Assembly: GCA_020746105.1 (NCBI GenBank) | Contig: CM036658.1 | Span: 35,147,004 to 35,211,003, forward strand | Length of the DNA: 64,000 bases | From: Trogon surrucura | Taxonomy: Eukaryota; Chordata; Aves; Trogoniformes; Trogonidae | Reading direction: 5' to 3' | Part shown: in pieces, positions 10,463-19,600 of the stretch | Position numbering within the stretch: position 1 is the first letter of the stretch | How the letters are laid out: the number at the start of each line of letters is the position of its first letter | Notes under the pieces: model-generated | Databases searched by the model: none | Told to the model about the DNA's origin: nothing | The model's input: only the letters and a program-made list of their open reading frames with translations | Program-made: the position numbers and the translations under genes

Positions 10463-12259
10463 ATGTTATCGGTCGGTGAAATGTTATGTCATGTTCTTTT
10501 AAATGTGGGTTCCTCCCTGGGTGTCAAAATTTTGTCCAAACTCTCGAGGGTGATTTGGTATATCTGTCTGTGGTTTGCCTGCTCTGATTTAAAAATGAGA
10601 ATTTTCACGGTGTTGGGTTTTTTTGTGTCGGTGTATTCTGCAGTATTTTGGGTGATCGGCATACCTGAATACCTTAAGAGCACAATGATGAATTTTGTTT
10701 TTAACTACACTTTCAATTTCACCTTAGGAAATTATACCCATTTCTTTGCTAATCTGAGTCTACCAGATTTTAATGAATGTGATTGTGGATGTGAATGCAG
10801 TTATCTTAATCGAAAGGCTGAGATTTTATTATTAATATTGATGTTAAAGCTGATTTTTTCAAATCTGTTTATGTTTTGGCGGTTAAGTAAGCATTGGTGT
10901 GGGACAATGACAGACACTGTGGCCTCTGACACTCAGTCTGTATCAGCAAATGTCGCCCCTGTGAATAGAAAGAAACATCGGAGAAAGTCAATTGCCCTAC
11001 CAACAGATAACACAACTCCAGGACAAAGCCCTCCTAAAGTAGCACCATCAGATGACTCAGATTCAGACTCAGGAAAGAAAGCTGGTATCCCTGTGACTGG
11101 GAAGAAACATCTAACAAAGACAAATCACCCAACATCAGATGGGTCTGATGCAGGAAAGGGTCCTTCCCAATCGAAGTCATCAGATAGTTCAGGGTCAGAA
11201 TCAGACACAGCTGTCAAACCTTTAACTCTGAGGGACATGCGAGATGTGAGAAAGGACTTTGGCCGTCGTGAGGGTGAATCATATTACAAGTGGTTACTCC
11301 GGTGCTGGGATAAAGGAGCCGAGACCATTAATCTGAACGGTAAAGAAGCCAAACAGCTGGGATCCCTGTCTGGAAACGCAGGCGTTGACACGGAACTTGC
11401 AAAAGACGACAACAGTCTCAGCCTCTGGAGAAGACTCTTGACAGCTATTAAGAACCGGTATACACACAAGGACGATATTCCTATCCACACAACCAACTGG
11501 ACCAGTATGGAGAAAGGCATTAAGTTCCTGAGAGAACTAGCAGTGAGAGAGGTGATTTACAGCGATCCACAAACCATTTTAAACCCTGATCAAATGCCCT
11601 GCCACAAACACGTTATTCAGATGTTTGTGAGGAGTGCCCCACCAGTGTATAAGCACACCCTCTCAACAATGGTCTGGGCATTAGATGGAGATGGTCAGGT
11701 ACCAACAGTGAGTGAAGTGGCCAACAAAGCACGACAGTATGAAGACAGTACTGCCAATCCCCAACAAATTCAGATTGCTGCCATGGAAAAAATAATCGAG
11801 GAAAACAACAGATCACTGGAGAAATTAATTGAGAAAGCAATGGAGAAAACCAATGAATCAATTGAGAGAGCAATGGAGAAAACCAATCAAGCAATTGAGA
11901 AAAATAGTGACTCATTTGAGAAAACCAATCAATCATTAGAGAAGCTGATTGATGCATTGTCCAAGAGAGATGACAGACCTCAATGGAGCCGTGTTGATGC
12001 TGTTAGAAAATACAGACCTTCAAGATCAACTAAAAATGATGGCAACTTGTCACGGAATGACTTGTGGATTTTCCTACGTGGATATGGTGAGGACATGAGA
12101 AACTGGGATGGAAAACCTACTTCTGCTCTACGAGAACGAGTATCCAATTTGCGAAACACCAATAGAAGACAACAATCTGCCACGAGAAGGAACAATCGGA
12201 ATGTAAATGTAGTTAATACTGTGAATCAGGTAAACCCCGTGAATCAGCCTCAAAATTAG
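10463..12259 (+). CDS. Gag-like polyprotein with N-terminal membrane module
   Basis: A 598-residue structural protein that would assemble the particle. Residues 1-148 are unusual: hydrophobic segments at about 46-67 and 120-139 enclose a loop with four N-glycosylation sequons (N81, N85, N90, N97) and a CDCGCEC cluster (106-112). Residues 149-252 are a basic and Ser/Asp-rich linker. About 253-430 look like capsid, with PPVY at 393-396. About 441-501 form a charged coiled coil with 11-residue units at 457-467 and 468-478. The tail is Arg/Asn-rich and ends in VNxVN repeats. No CCHC zinc knuckle is present, as in spumavirus Gag. The ATG at 10463 is the first in the leader and has A at -3. M149 (10907) is a possible second start that would omit the membrane part. 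The frame ends in TAG, with pol continuing in the same frame. Placement as Gag rests on position and capsid-like content. Confidence 0.85.
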   Translation: MLSVGEMLCHVLLNVGSSLGVKILSKLSRVIWYICLWFACSDLKMRIFTVLGFFVSVYSAVFWVIGIPEYLKSTMMNFVFNYTFNFTLGNYTHFFANLSLPDFNECDCGCECSYLNRKAEILLLILMLKLIFSNLFMFWRLSKHWCGTMTDTVASDTQSVSANVAPVNRKKHRRKSIALPTDNTTPGQSPPKVAPSDDSDSDSGKKAGIPVTGKKHLTKTNHPTSDGSDAGKGPSQSKSSDSSGSESDTAVKPLTLRDMRDVRKDFGRREGESYYKWLLRCWDKGAETINLNGKEAKQLGSLSGNAGVDTELAKDDNSLSLWRRLLTAIKNRYTHKDDIPIHTTNWTSMEKGIKFLRELAVREVIYSDPQTILNPDQMPCHKHVIQMFVRSAPPVYKHTLSTMVWALDGDGQVPTVSEVANKARQYEDSTANPQQIQIAAMEKIIEENNRSLEKLIEKAMEKTNESIERAMEKTNQAIEKNSDSFEKTNQSLEKLIDALSKRDDRPQWSRVDAVRKYRPSRSTKNDGNLSRNDLWIFLRGYGEDMRNWDGKPTSALRERVSNLRNTNRRQQSATRRNNRNVNVVNTVNQVNPVNQPQN

Positions 12260-12334
12260 AGGGGCCCTGCCTCCAGCCAGGTGGAGGAGAGGGACAACCG
12301 AGTTTATTGGACCGTGTGGATTCGGTGGCCTGGC
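12257..12334 (+). promoter_or_regulatory. Probable TAG readthrough signal with pseudoknot
   Basis: The gag stop TAG (12257-12259) is followed by an open pol frame in the same phase. Ten bases later CCTCCA (12270-12275) can pair with TGGAGG (12282-12287). The six-base loop GCCAGG (12276-12281) is exactly complementary to CCTGGC at 12329-12334, giving a possible H-type pseudoknot. Stop codon, short spacer and pseudoknot are the arrangement known for gammaretroviral Gag-Pol readthrough. The long second loop (about 41 bases) is a weakness. Folding was done by eye. Confidence 0.55.
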
Positions 12335-15300
12335 ACATTAGAACCACGAAAATATAGAGCTCTGGTGGACACTGGTGCACAGTGCACTCTAATGCCATCG
12401 AATCATACAGGTACTGAAACTGTTACTATTTCTGGAGTGACGGGTGGTTCTCAACAACTGTCTGTATTGGAGGCTGAAATGAGCCTTACTGGGAATATGT
12501 GGAAAAAACACCCCATAGTGACTGGTCCAAATGCCCCATGCATTCTTGGCATAGACTTCCTCAAAAAAGGGTATTATAAGGATCCAAGAGGGTATCGATG
12601 GGCTTTTGGTGTAGCAGCTGTAGAGACTGAGGACATTGATCTGCTGTCTAGCTTGCCCAAACTGTCAGAGGAGTCTAGTGTTGTAGGGCTGATGAAAACT
12701 GAAGACCAACAGGTACCAATTGCTACTAAAACAGTGCATCGACGACAATATCGTACCAACCGAGACTCTGTAGTCCCCATCCATAAGCTGATACGTCAAT
12801 TAGAAAGTCAAGGAGTGATCAGCAAAGCTCGCTCACCATTTAACAGTCCTATCTGGCCTGTGCGTAAGTCTGATGGAGAATGGAGATTGACTGTAGACTA
12901 TCGTGGCCTAAATGAGGTTACACCACCGATGAGTGCTGCCGTGCCGGACATGTTAGATCTTCAGTATGAGCTGGAGTCGAAGGCAGCTAAGTGGTATGCC
13001 ACAATTGACATTGCTAATGCGTTTTTCTCTATTCCCATAGCAGCAGAATGCAGGCCGCAGTTTGCTTTCACCTGGAGGGGTATCCAGTACACCTGGAACC
13101 GACTGCCCCAGGGGTGGAAACACAGCCCTACCATCTGCCATGAACTGATCCACACCGCCCTGGAGAGGGGTGGAGCTCCAGAACATCTGCAATACATTGA
13201 TGACATCATTGTATGGGGTAACACAGCAGAAGAAGTTTTCACGAAAGGTAAGAAAATAATTGAGATTCTTTTGGATGCTGGTTTTGCCATAAAGAGAAGC
13301 AAGGTCAAGGGACCTGCACGAGAGATCCAGTATTTGGGAGTGAAATGGCAAGATGGGCGTCGCCAGATCCCAATAGACGTGATTGACACAATATCAGCTA
13401 TGTTGCCACCAACTAACAAAAAAGAAACACAATCCTTCTTAGGTACTGTGGGTTTCTGGAGAATGCATATTCCTGGTTATAGTCAGATTGTGAAACCTCT
13501 TTTTGATGTGACTCGAAAGAAAAACAAATTTCAGTGGGGCCCTGAACAGCAACAGGCCTTTGAACAAATCAAACAAGAGATTGTACAGGCAGTAGCTCTT
13601 GGGCCAATCCGAACAGGGCAAGATATTAAAAATTTGCTATACACTGCAGCTGGGGACAATGGTCCTACCTGGAGCCTTTGGCAGAGGGCACCAGGAGAAA
13701 CTCGAGGTCGACCCTTAGGATTTTGGAGCCGAAAATATAGAGGCTCTGAGGCCAACTATACTGCAACTGAAAAAGAAATATTGGCCGCATATGAAGGAGT
13801 TAAAGCTGCTTCGGAAGTGATTGGTACTGACACACAGCTTCTCCTAGTACCACGAATACCAGTCCTAAATTGGATGTTCAAGAGTAAAGTTCCTTCCACA
13901 CATCATGCCACTGATGCTACATGGAGTAAATGGACTGCCCTAATTACACAGAGAGCTCGAATGGGTCATCATAATCGTCCAGGACTTTTAGAGGTAATCG
14001 CAGACTGGCCACAAGGTAAAGACCTTGCAGTACCCCCAAAGGAGGTGGTGACACGTGCTGAGGAAGCTCCACCATATAATCAGTTACCAGATAATGAGAA
14101 GCAGTATGCCCTGTTTACTGATGGATCTTGCCGCCTTGTAGGAAATCGTCGTAAGTGGAAAGCTGCTGTGTGGAGTCCCACACGACGCGTTGCAGAGGCA
14201 ACTGAGGGAGAAGGTGGATCGAGTCAGTTTGCAGAGGTAAAAGCCATCCAGCTGGCCTTAGACATTGCTGACCGAGAAAAATGGCCAGTACTCTATCTTT
14301 ATACTGACTCATGGATGGTGGCAAATGCTTTTTGCGGTTGGTTAAAACAGTGGAAGCACAATAACTGGGAGCGCAGAGGTAAGCCTGTTTGGGCTGCTGA
14401 ATTATGGCGAGACATTGCTGCTCGGCTAGAGAACTTAGTTGTAAAGGTGCGTCACGTAGATGCTCATGTGCCCAAAAGTCGTGCTACTGAGGAACATCGA
14501 CACAACCAGCAAGTGGATCAGGCTGCTCAAGTGTTCCAAATAGACTTGGACTGGGAACATAAAGGTGAACTGTTTCTAGCTCGGTGGGCCCACGACACTT
14601 CAGGACATCAGGGAAGAGATGGAACATACAGATGGGCTCGTGACCGAGGGGTGGATTTAACTATGGACGCTATTGCGCAGGTTATCCATGATTGTGAAAT
14701 ATGCGCTGAAATTAAGCAAGCTAAGCGATTAAAACCTTTGTGGTATGGGGAACGATGGTTAAAATATAGGTATGGGGAGGCCTGGCAGATTGATTACATC
14801 ACACTTCCTCTAACTCGCCATGGTAAGCGCTATGTGCTCACTATGGTGGAAGCAACTACCGGATGGTTAGAAACGTATCCTGTGCCTCACGCCACTGCCA
14901 GAAACACTATCTTGGGCCTAGAAAAGCAGATCCTGTGGCGACATGGCACTCCAGAAAGAATTGAATCAGATAATGGGACTCATTTCAAAAACAATCTTAT
15001 AGACAATTGGGCTAAAGAACATGGTATTGAATGGGTATATCATATTCCTTATCATGCACAAGCCTCTGGGAAAATTGAACGATACAATGGACTGTTAAAA
15101 ACTACTCTGAAAGCAATGGGAGGTGGAACTTTTAAAAACTGGGACAAGAATTTAGCACATGCCACCTGGTTAGTTAACACCAGAGGATCCATCAATCGTG
15201 CTGGTCCTGCTCATTCAGAGCCTTTACATACAGTAGAGGGAGATAAAGTCCCTGTGGTGTATGAAAGGAATTTGTTGGGGAAGACTGTCTGGGTATTTCC

Positions 15301-15451
15301 TGCTTCGGGCAAAGGTAAACCCATTCGTGGAGTTGCTTTCGCTCAAGGACCTGGAACTACTTGGTGGGTGATGATGAAAGATGGTGGAGTTCAATGTGTA
15401 CCTCAAGGAAATTTAACTCTGGGTGAGAATACTCGATTTAATCCTGTATGA
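12260..15451 (+). CDS. Pol polyprotein: protease, RT, RNase H, integrase
   Basis: The frame is open from the codon after the gag TAG. No ATG serves it early, so expression by readthrough is likely. Counting residue 1 at 12281: protease active site DTGA (30-33) and ILGIDF (88-93); reverse transcriptase with D243, LPQGW (275-279) and YIDD (305-308); RNase H with D614, E652, D676 and D746; integrase with zinc ligands H771, H776, C805, C808 and catalytic D838, D897, E933 (the last two 35 residues apart between them). The C-terminal part (about 985-1056) is the integrase DNA-binding end. Every key catalytic residue is present and no frameshift is seen. Motifs fit ERV-L-like pol; the dUTPase found in mammalian ERV-L is absent. 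It would copy the RNA genome and insert the DNA. Confidence 0.95.
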   Translation, partial: RGPASSQVEERDNRVYWTVWIRWPGTLEPRKYRALVDTGAQCTLMPSNHTGTETVTISGVTGGSQQLSVLEAEMSLTGNMWKKHPIVTGPNAPCILGIDFLKKGYYKDPRGYRWAFGVAAVETEDIDLLSSLPKLSEESSVVGLMKTEDQQVPIATKTVHRRQYRTNRDSVVPIHKLIRQLESQGVISKARSPFNSPIWPVRKSDGEWRLTVDYRGLNEVTPPMSAAVPDMLDLQYELESKAAKWYATIDIANAFFSIPIAAECRPQFAFTWRGIQYTWNRLPQGWKHSPTICHELIHTALERGGAPEHLQYIDDIIVWGNTAEEVFTKGKKIIEILLDAGFAIKRSKVKGPAREIQYLGVKWQDGRRQIPIDVIDTISAMLPPTNKKETQSFLGTVGFWRMHIPGYSQIVKPLFDVTRKKNKFQWGPEQQQAFEQIKQEIVQAVALGPIRTGQDIKNLLYTAAGDNGPTWSLWQRAPGETRGRPLGFWSRKYRGSEANYTATEKEILAAYEGVKAASEVIGTDTQLLLVPRIPVLNWMFKSKVPSTHHATDATWSKWTALITQRARMGHHNRPGLLEVIADWPQGKDLAVPPKEVVTRAEEAPPYNQLPDNEKQYALFTDGSCRLVGNRRKWKAAVWSPTRRVAEATEGEGGSSQFAEVKAIQLALDIADREKWPVLYLYTDSWMVANAFCGWLKQWKHNNWERRGKPVWAAELWRDIAARLENLVVKVRHVDAHVPKSRATEEHRHNQQVDQAAQVFQIDLDWEHKGELFLARWAHDTSGHQGRDGTYRWARDRGVDLTMDAIAQVIHDCEICAEIKQAKRLKPLWYGERWLKYRYGEAWQIDYITLPLTRHGKRYVLTMVEATTGWLETYPVPHATARNTILGLEKQILWRHGTPERIESDNGTHFKNNLIDNWAKEHGIEWVYHIPYHAQASGKIERYNGLLKTTLKAMGGGTFKNWDKNLAHATWLVNTRGSINRAGPAHSEPLHTVEGDKVPVVYERNLLGKTVWVFPASGKGKPIRGVAFAQGPGTTWWVMMKDGGVQCVPQGNLTLGENTRFNPV

Positions 15452-15756
15452 TGTTGTTACATAATACTAACAGTGTTCAATAAGTGTTTTTCAGAATAAT
15501 AACCAGTGATGACCAGAGCTGACCTCATCGAGTGACATCCAACAACTGAGCTAGCCTCATCGAGTGACGTCCAGTAACTTCTTCGAAGTGAACCTACAAC
15601 CTATGGACACGAACTGTAAAGAATCTCACATGAACTTTCCTGCCCTGAGAGACTGCTATGATGGATAGAACCCACGATTATGAACTTTATGAACTTACTG
15701 AACTTTTCCTATAAGTAGATCATTAGCTCGTGATCAGTATGACGTAAATGGTATGG
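15452..15756 (+). other. ERV 3' non-coding stretch, no env
   Basis: About 305 bases between the pol stop and the polypurine tract, too short for an envelope gene and without an open frame. It holds the 32-bp tandem pair at 15516-15579. The lack of env implies intracellular retrotransposition or help from another virus. Confidence 0.8.
15516..15579 (+). repeat. 32-bp imperfect tandem pair in ERV 3' region
   Basis: Two adjacent 32-base copies (15516-15547 and 15548-15579), both starting GAGCT and sharing CCTCATCGAGTGAC, differ at five positions. Their position between pol and the polypurine tract is where retroviral RNA export or stability elements often lie. The role is unproven. Confidence 0.8.
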
Positions 15757-15770
15757 AATAAGGGGTGGAA
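15757..15770 (+). other. Polypurine tract
   Basis: A purine run (AATAAGGGGTGGAA) with one T near each end directly abuts the TG of the 3' LTR. This is the expected site of plus-strand DNA priming. Confidence 0.85.
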
Positions 15771-16605
15771 TGTCCTGGGTTTAGCTAAAAACCCAGTCCT
15801 GTTTAGTGATTTTTTCTTTTCAGTTTAGTGTCTTCTAAAAGGCTGCACTTTCTGAAGTCAGCAGCATGTTTTTGCAGACAGTGTGTGCTACTGGCAGTGA
15901 TAACACCTGATGTTTACAGTCACTGCCTGGGACTGGTATGTAGAAAGGCTCTTGCTTATACTTATTCCTATAGTGACCAAGGCCACTGCTGGCTCTTGTG
16001 TGCCACGCTGGGGGTGCTGGGTAGTACGAGGGGGGCACAAGGAAGTAAAAGGTGGCACCTCCGGGGGGTAACAGACAGGACAGGTGACCAACGAGAGTAT
16101 TCCATCCCATATACGTCATATTTAGTATAAATTGAGTGATCACGAGAGTTTCGTCCCTTTTCGGCCCTTTTGCCCCTTTTGCCCTTTTCGGCCTTTTCGC
16201 CCTTCTTTTCTGCAATGGCCGGTGTCCAGAGAGGACTCCATCTGACCTCCTGATTTTGATCCGGATCCTGAGTTCCCGAATCCAGCTCCCTGCATCCAGC
16301 TCCCGCCGCCGCTGAGCCTGGGGTTTCCCCAGTGCCTCCTGCTCTGCAGCACCAGTGGTGATTTCTATCGGGGGAGGGAGTCGGGTTTGATATCGGGCTA
16401 CTATCTATAGTTGTATATAATTCTTTACTTTTATCTCTTTACCATTATTCCTATTATTTTCATTAAAGCTGTTCTAGTTTTTTTTTCTTCTCTCACCCGT
16501 AAGTCTCTCTGCCTCATTCCCTTTTCTCTTCCTGTTTAGGGGGGGAAGAGGGGGTTAGAGAGCGTCTGTCCGCGTTAGTGGCCGGCCCAGCCCTAACCCG
16601 CGACA
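15771..16605 (+). repeat. 3' LTR of the ERV
   Basis: 835 bp, same length as the 5' LTR and differing at 15937, 15941 and 16466 only. It keeps an ATTAAA poly(A) signal. It is followed immediately by the right copy of the AGAGC duplication. Confidence 0.96.
16462..16467 (+). terminator. Poly(A) signal ATTAAA in 3' LTR
   Basis: ATTAAA, the commonest variant of AATAAA, is followed after about ten bases by a T-rich stretch suitable as downstream element. The 5' LTR has ATTAGA at the matching place, which should be weak or inactive. Confidence 0.6.
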
Positions 16606-16610
16606 AGAGC
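16606..16610. repeat. ERV target-site duplication, right copy
   Basis: AGAGC directly after the CA end of the 3' LTR, identical to 9424-9428. Confidence 0.93.
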
Positions 16611-19600
16611 TTAACCACAGTATCCCCACTCTGTTCCATGCTCTGTGGGATTTTCTCTCAGAGTCAGAACATCAAGCTCCCTTAATGCTACCAACCCTTA
16701 AGGTTACCTTAGAAACCTTTGTGAGGAGACCTCCTTATGCACCAGCTGCACGCTGCCCTGGAAACTTTCTCAATGTTCCGATGTGTGAACAACTCTATGT
16801 AGGTAATTAAGTAATTTGAGATAATTATCCCATATCAAATGACATGAGAAAGGTTAGTTTTTTGAAGGCCAAGCGCTCTTGCAACGTTTTAGTCAAGATG
16901 GTTGTCTTGAGCTTAGAACTAAAGTTTAGCCAAAGGCACCTTAATTGGAGAGAAGCAAAGTCAATAATTTGGTAATGTGAAAGTTGTGCTTCAGTTAAAG
17001 TATCATAAAAAATCCAGACCCTCAGCCCTTTTACAGCACTTTTTGGTCTCCTAATGGGTGTATCATGAGTTCTGCAGGTTCATCTTAGAGTCGTGTTAGT
17101 GTAATGGAGAAAATAAACCACCCAGCGCTTTGACTGTATCTTTAACATCCCTGAATTATCAAAGTCCAGCTTCAGCTTTCTCCTCTGCACTCACATTAGA
17201 TTCCCAGATGTACTTAGGACCAGAGGTCACTGCCTACAACACTGTTTCAGTAGTGGTTGTCAGTGAGGAATACAGCCTCAATGCCTCTATGACCATGACA
17301 TACAACTATTTGTCACTTTCGCTTGGAATTTTTGCTTGGAATTTCACCCCGACTCATGCAAAGATATTTTCCCCTCTATGAGACTGCAAAGGCAGCAATG
17401 GGGAGAGTTCAAAGGAAGAAGGCATGCTTGACTAAAAACACAAAATTGACTTAGTTGATTGCTTATTCAAGGATCTTTCTCCTTCTGCAAACTGCCTTCC
17501 TTCCACTTGCCTGTCTCTTGGCACATCACAGCAGATGTAGCAGCTTTGGCCCACATATGTGCCATGGAGCTTGAGGAAGATGGGGTTTCTGCAATGACTC
17601 ATTCTGGGTAAAGCTGTGAATCATGTGGAAGAATCCTTTTAGTCTTCAGTTGCAAGCAGATAATTTGATTTTAACTGCCACATCTATACTCCCCCCAAAT
17701 CACCATGAGACCAGCTCGCCAGGAGGCACCTTATATGATGCTCCCTCCACAAAAAAATGCTGCCTTGACTACTGTCAAGACTACTGCAGTACTACATAAC
17801 ACAAGCGATGGAAAACCAGCTTTGCATACTTCCCCGAGATGGAGGGGAAAGACTTTGAACATCTGCAGTCTTATAAATCTTCTGATTCTCAGAGTTTTTC
17901 ACACTAAGCATCATAACTGCAATAGCATTTCATGAACATCCATCCATCTTGGGAAAAGTAAGGGCAGAGAGCAAAAAAATGTGGTTGATTGAAAATGTGG
18001 CAGCTACAAGACTTTTTGGGAGATCTGGCAACACTACATGTCAGAGCTCAACATTGGGCAATATCTTGATGAGAAGGGGTTCTGTTTGTTCAGAAGAATG
18101 GTCAATCTAACCCTCAAATCCTCAGAACTATGACTGTCACTTCATCATGTCAGGGCCTTACAATTTCTACAATTTAGAAAGAGATGCCAAAAAGTTTTGG
18201 TTTAAAGACTGATTAATGCCCCTTGACAGATCATGTTTCATTAAATTAAATAATGTTCCAATTAATCGATCTGTTTACAGACATTCTCAATTTAGTAAAC
18301 GCTGAGGAGAATGCTAAAATTACCATTATATTTCTGACAGAACCACCACTAAAGTCTGGTAATTGATAGCTTTGCTGTTTTCTCTGATGGCCTGAAAAGC
18401 TTTTAAAGCTAAATTCTGTAATCGTGTTCATCTTTGGAAATTAGTTTTGTGAAACCACACATTTAGTTCTTGCTGAGAAATCTCATTTTAGTAATTTTTA
18501 ACATAATTTATAATACATAAACTAAATTAGCTTTTGTAGCTAAGCCAGCACATTTTTCTTTAATTTTTATCTCTTCCTAATGTATTTTTGACCTTGAAAA
18601 CGCAGTGTCTGTAGGATACTGCAGCTTAGGAACAAAGGAATCATTTCCATTCCATCACTATGGTTACACTTTATTCTGTCTCCAGCACTGAGCCGGTTGG
18701 AGATGTTGAATCCAGAGTCCTCAGGAGGGCAAGAAAACTTCTTATAATATCATTTAGTTCTGATTACTCAAACAAACACACATAGCAGAGCCCTGGATGT
18801 AGCAAATCACTGCATTCTGTTTACATTGCATGGGAGATAAGACCAACAACAAAAATCAGAGTATCGTGAACCTCCATTCCTCCCAGGCTTTTCTTTTTTT
18901 AGTCTCAGATGCTCATGTCTGCTCACTTTAAGTGGTTCAGCCCGTGCAAACACCAGTGGGCTTCGCTCAGTGTTGTCTCCATGGACTTTACTTCCCACAG
19001 CGATGACGAAGAAAGACTAAAATTGAGAATCACATCTTCTCTTCACACTGATACTGCTGTGCTGTTTTAAATGACCTTATTGCCGTGTAGGTAACAGAAT
19101 GTGGTGGGTCAAAACTCCCCTGGCTCTTATCTTAGGCAGAAGCATTACTCTGCCAATTGAAAATTTTTGTTATGAAAATCTCGCCTTCTTTTGGCTAGAA
19201 TGTATCCAGTATTTAGGCAGTATCTACACACAGTCCCACAACAGGAATATCTTCTTATTGAGAAGAAAATCCTCCAAAACCCCACTTGTCATAGTACACA
19301 AGTTTCTACCTCTCACATGAGTTTAAGGGCTCAGCTCATTAGAGGCTTTATTCAGAGCTAGGAATTGTTGTTAGGAAATAATTAAACCAAAAAAGAAAAA
19401 AATTCAACTTTCAGCTTTCAATTCAGCAAATGCTTCCTGTTCCTGAAAAAAATAAGTCCATGTTGAACTCAAAGCATGGCATTTTCATTCATAATCATCA
19501 GCTCTACATCATGCTGTTTGAAATCCATCTCTTTCTTAGCTTATCTTTTCCTGCATTGTTATGGAGTGAAATTTTTCATATCACATTGAGAATTAAACAA

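Larger units (their letters stand above)
9429..16605 (+). mobile_element. Full-length endogenous retrovirus, ERV-L/spuma-like, no env
   Basis: A 7,177-bp provirus with all expected parts in order: AGAGC duplication, 835-bp LTR starting TG and ending CA, tRNA-Lys primer site, untranslated leader, gag, in-frame TAG, pol (protease, RT, RNase H, integrase), a 319-bp 3' non-coding stretch with the polypurine tract, 835-bp LTR, AGAGC. The LTRs differ at three of 835 sites (0.36%), and both long frames are unbroken apart from the gag stop, so insertion was recent. The TGTCCTGG LTR start, the pol motifs, the single stop between gag and pol and the missing env fit class III (ERV-L-like) elements of birds. 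No dUTPase domain is seen after integrase. The exact repeat family is not assigned. Confidence 0.95.

Noticed and set aside
11639-11650. PPVY as a budding (late) motif in Gag
   Set aside because: It lies inside the capsid-like region rather than in a linker, so its use as a late motif is doubtful; left as a note in the gag entry.
12953-13419. Minus-strand frames of 132 and 152 codons under pol
   Set aside because: Shadows of the intact pol frame on the other strand; no motifs.
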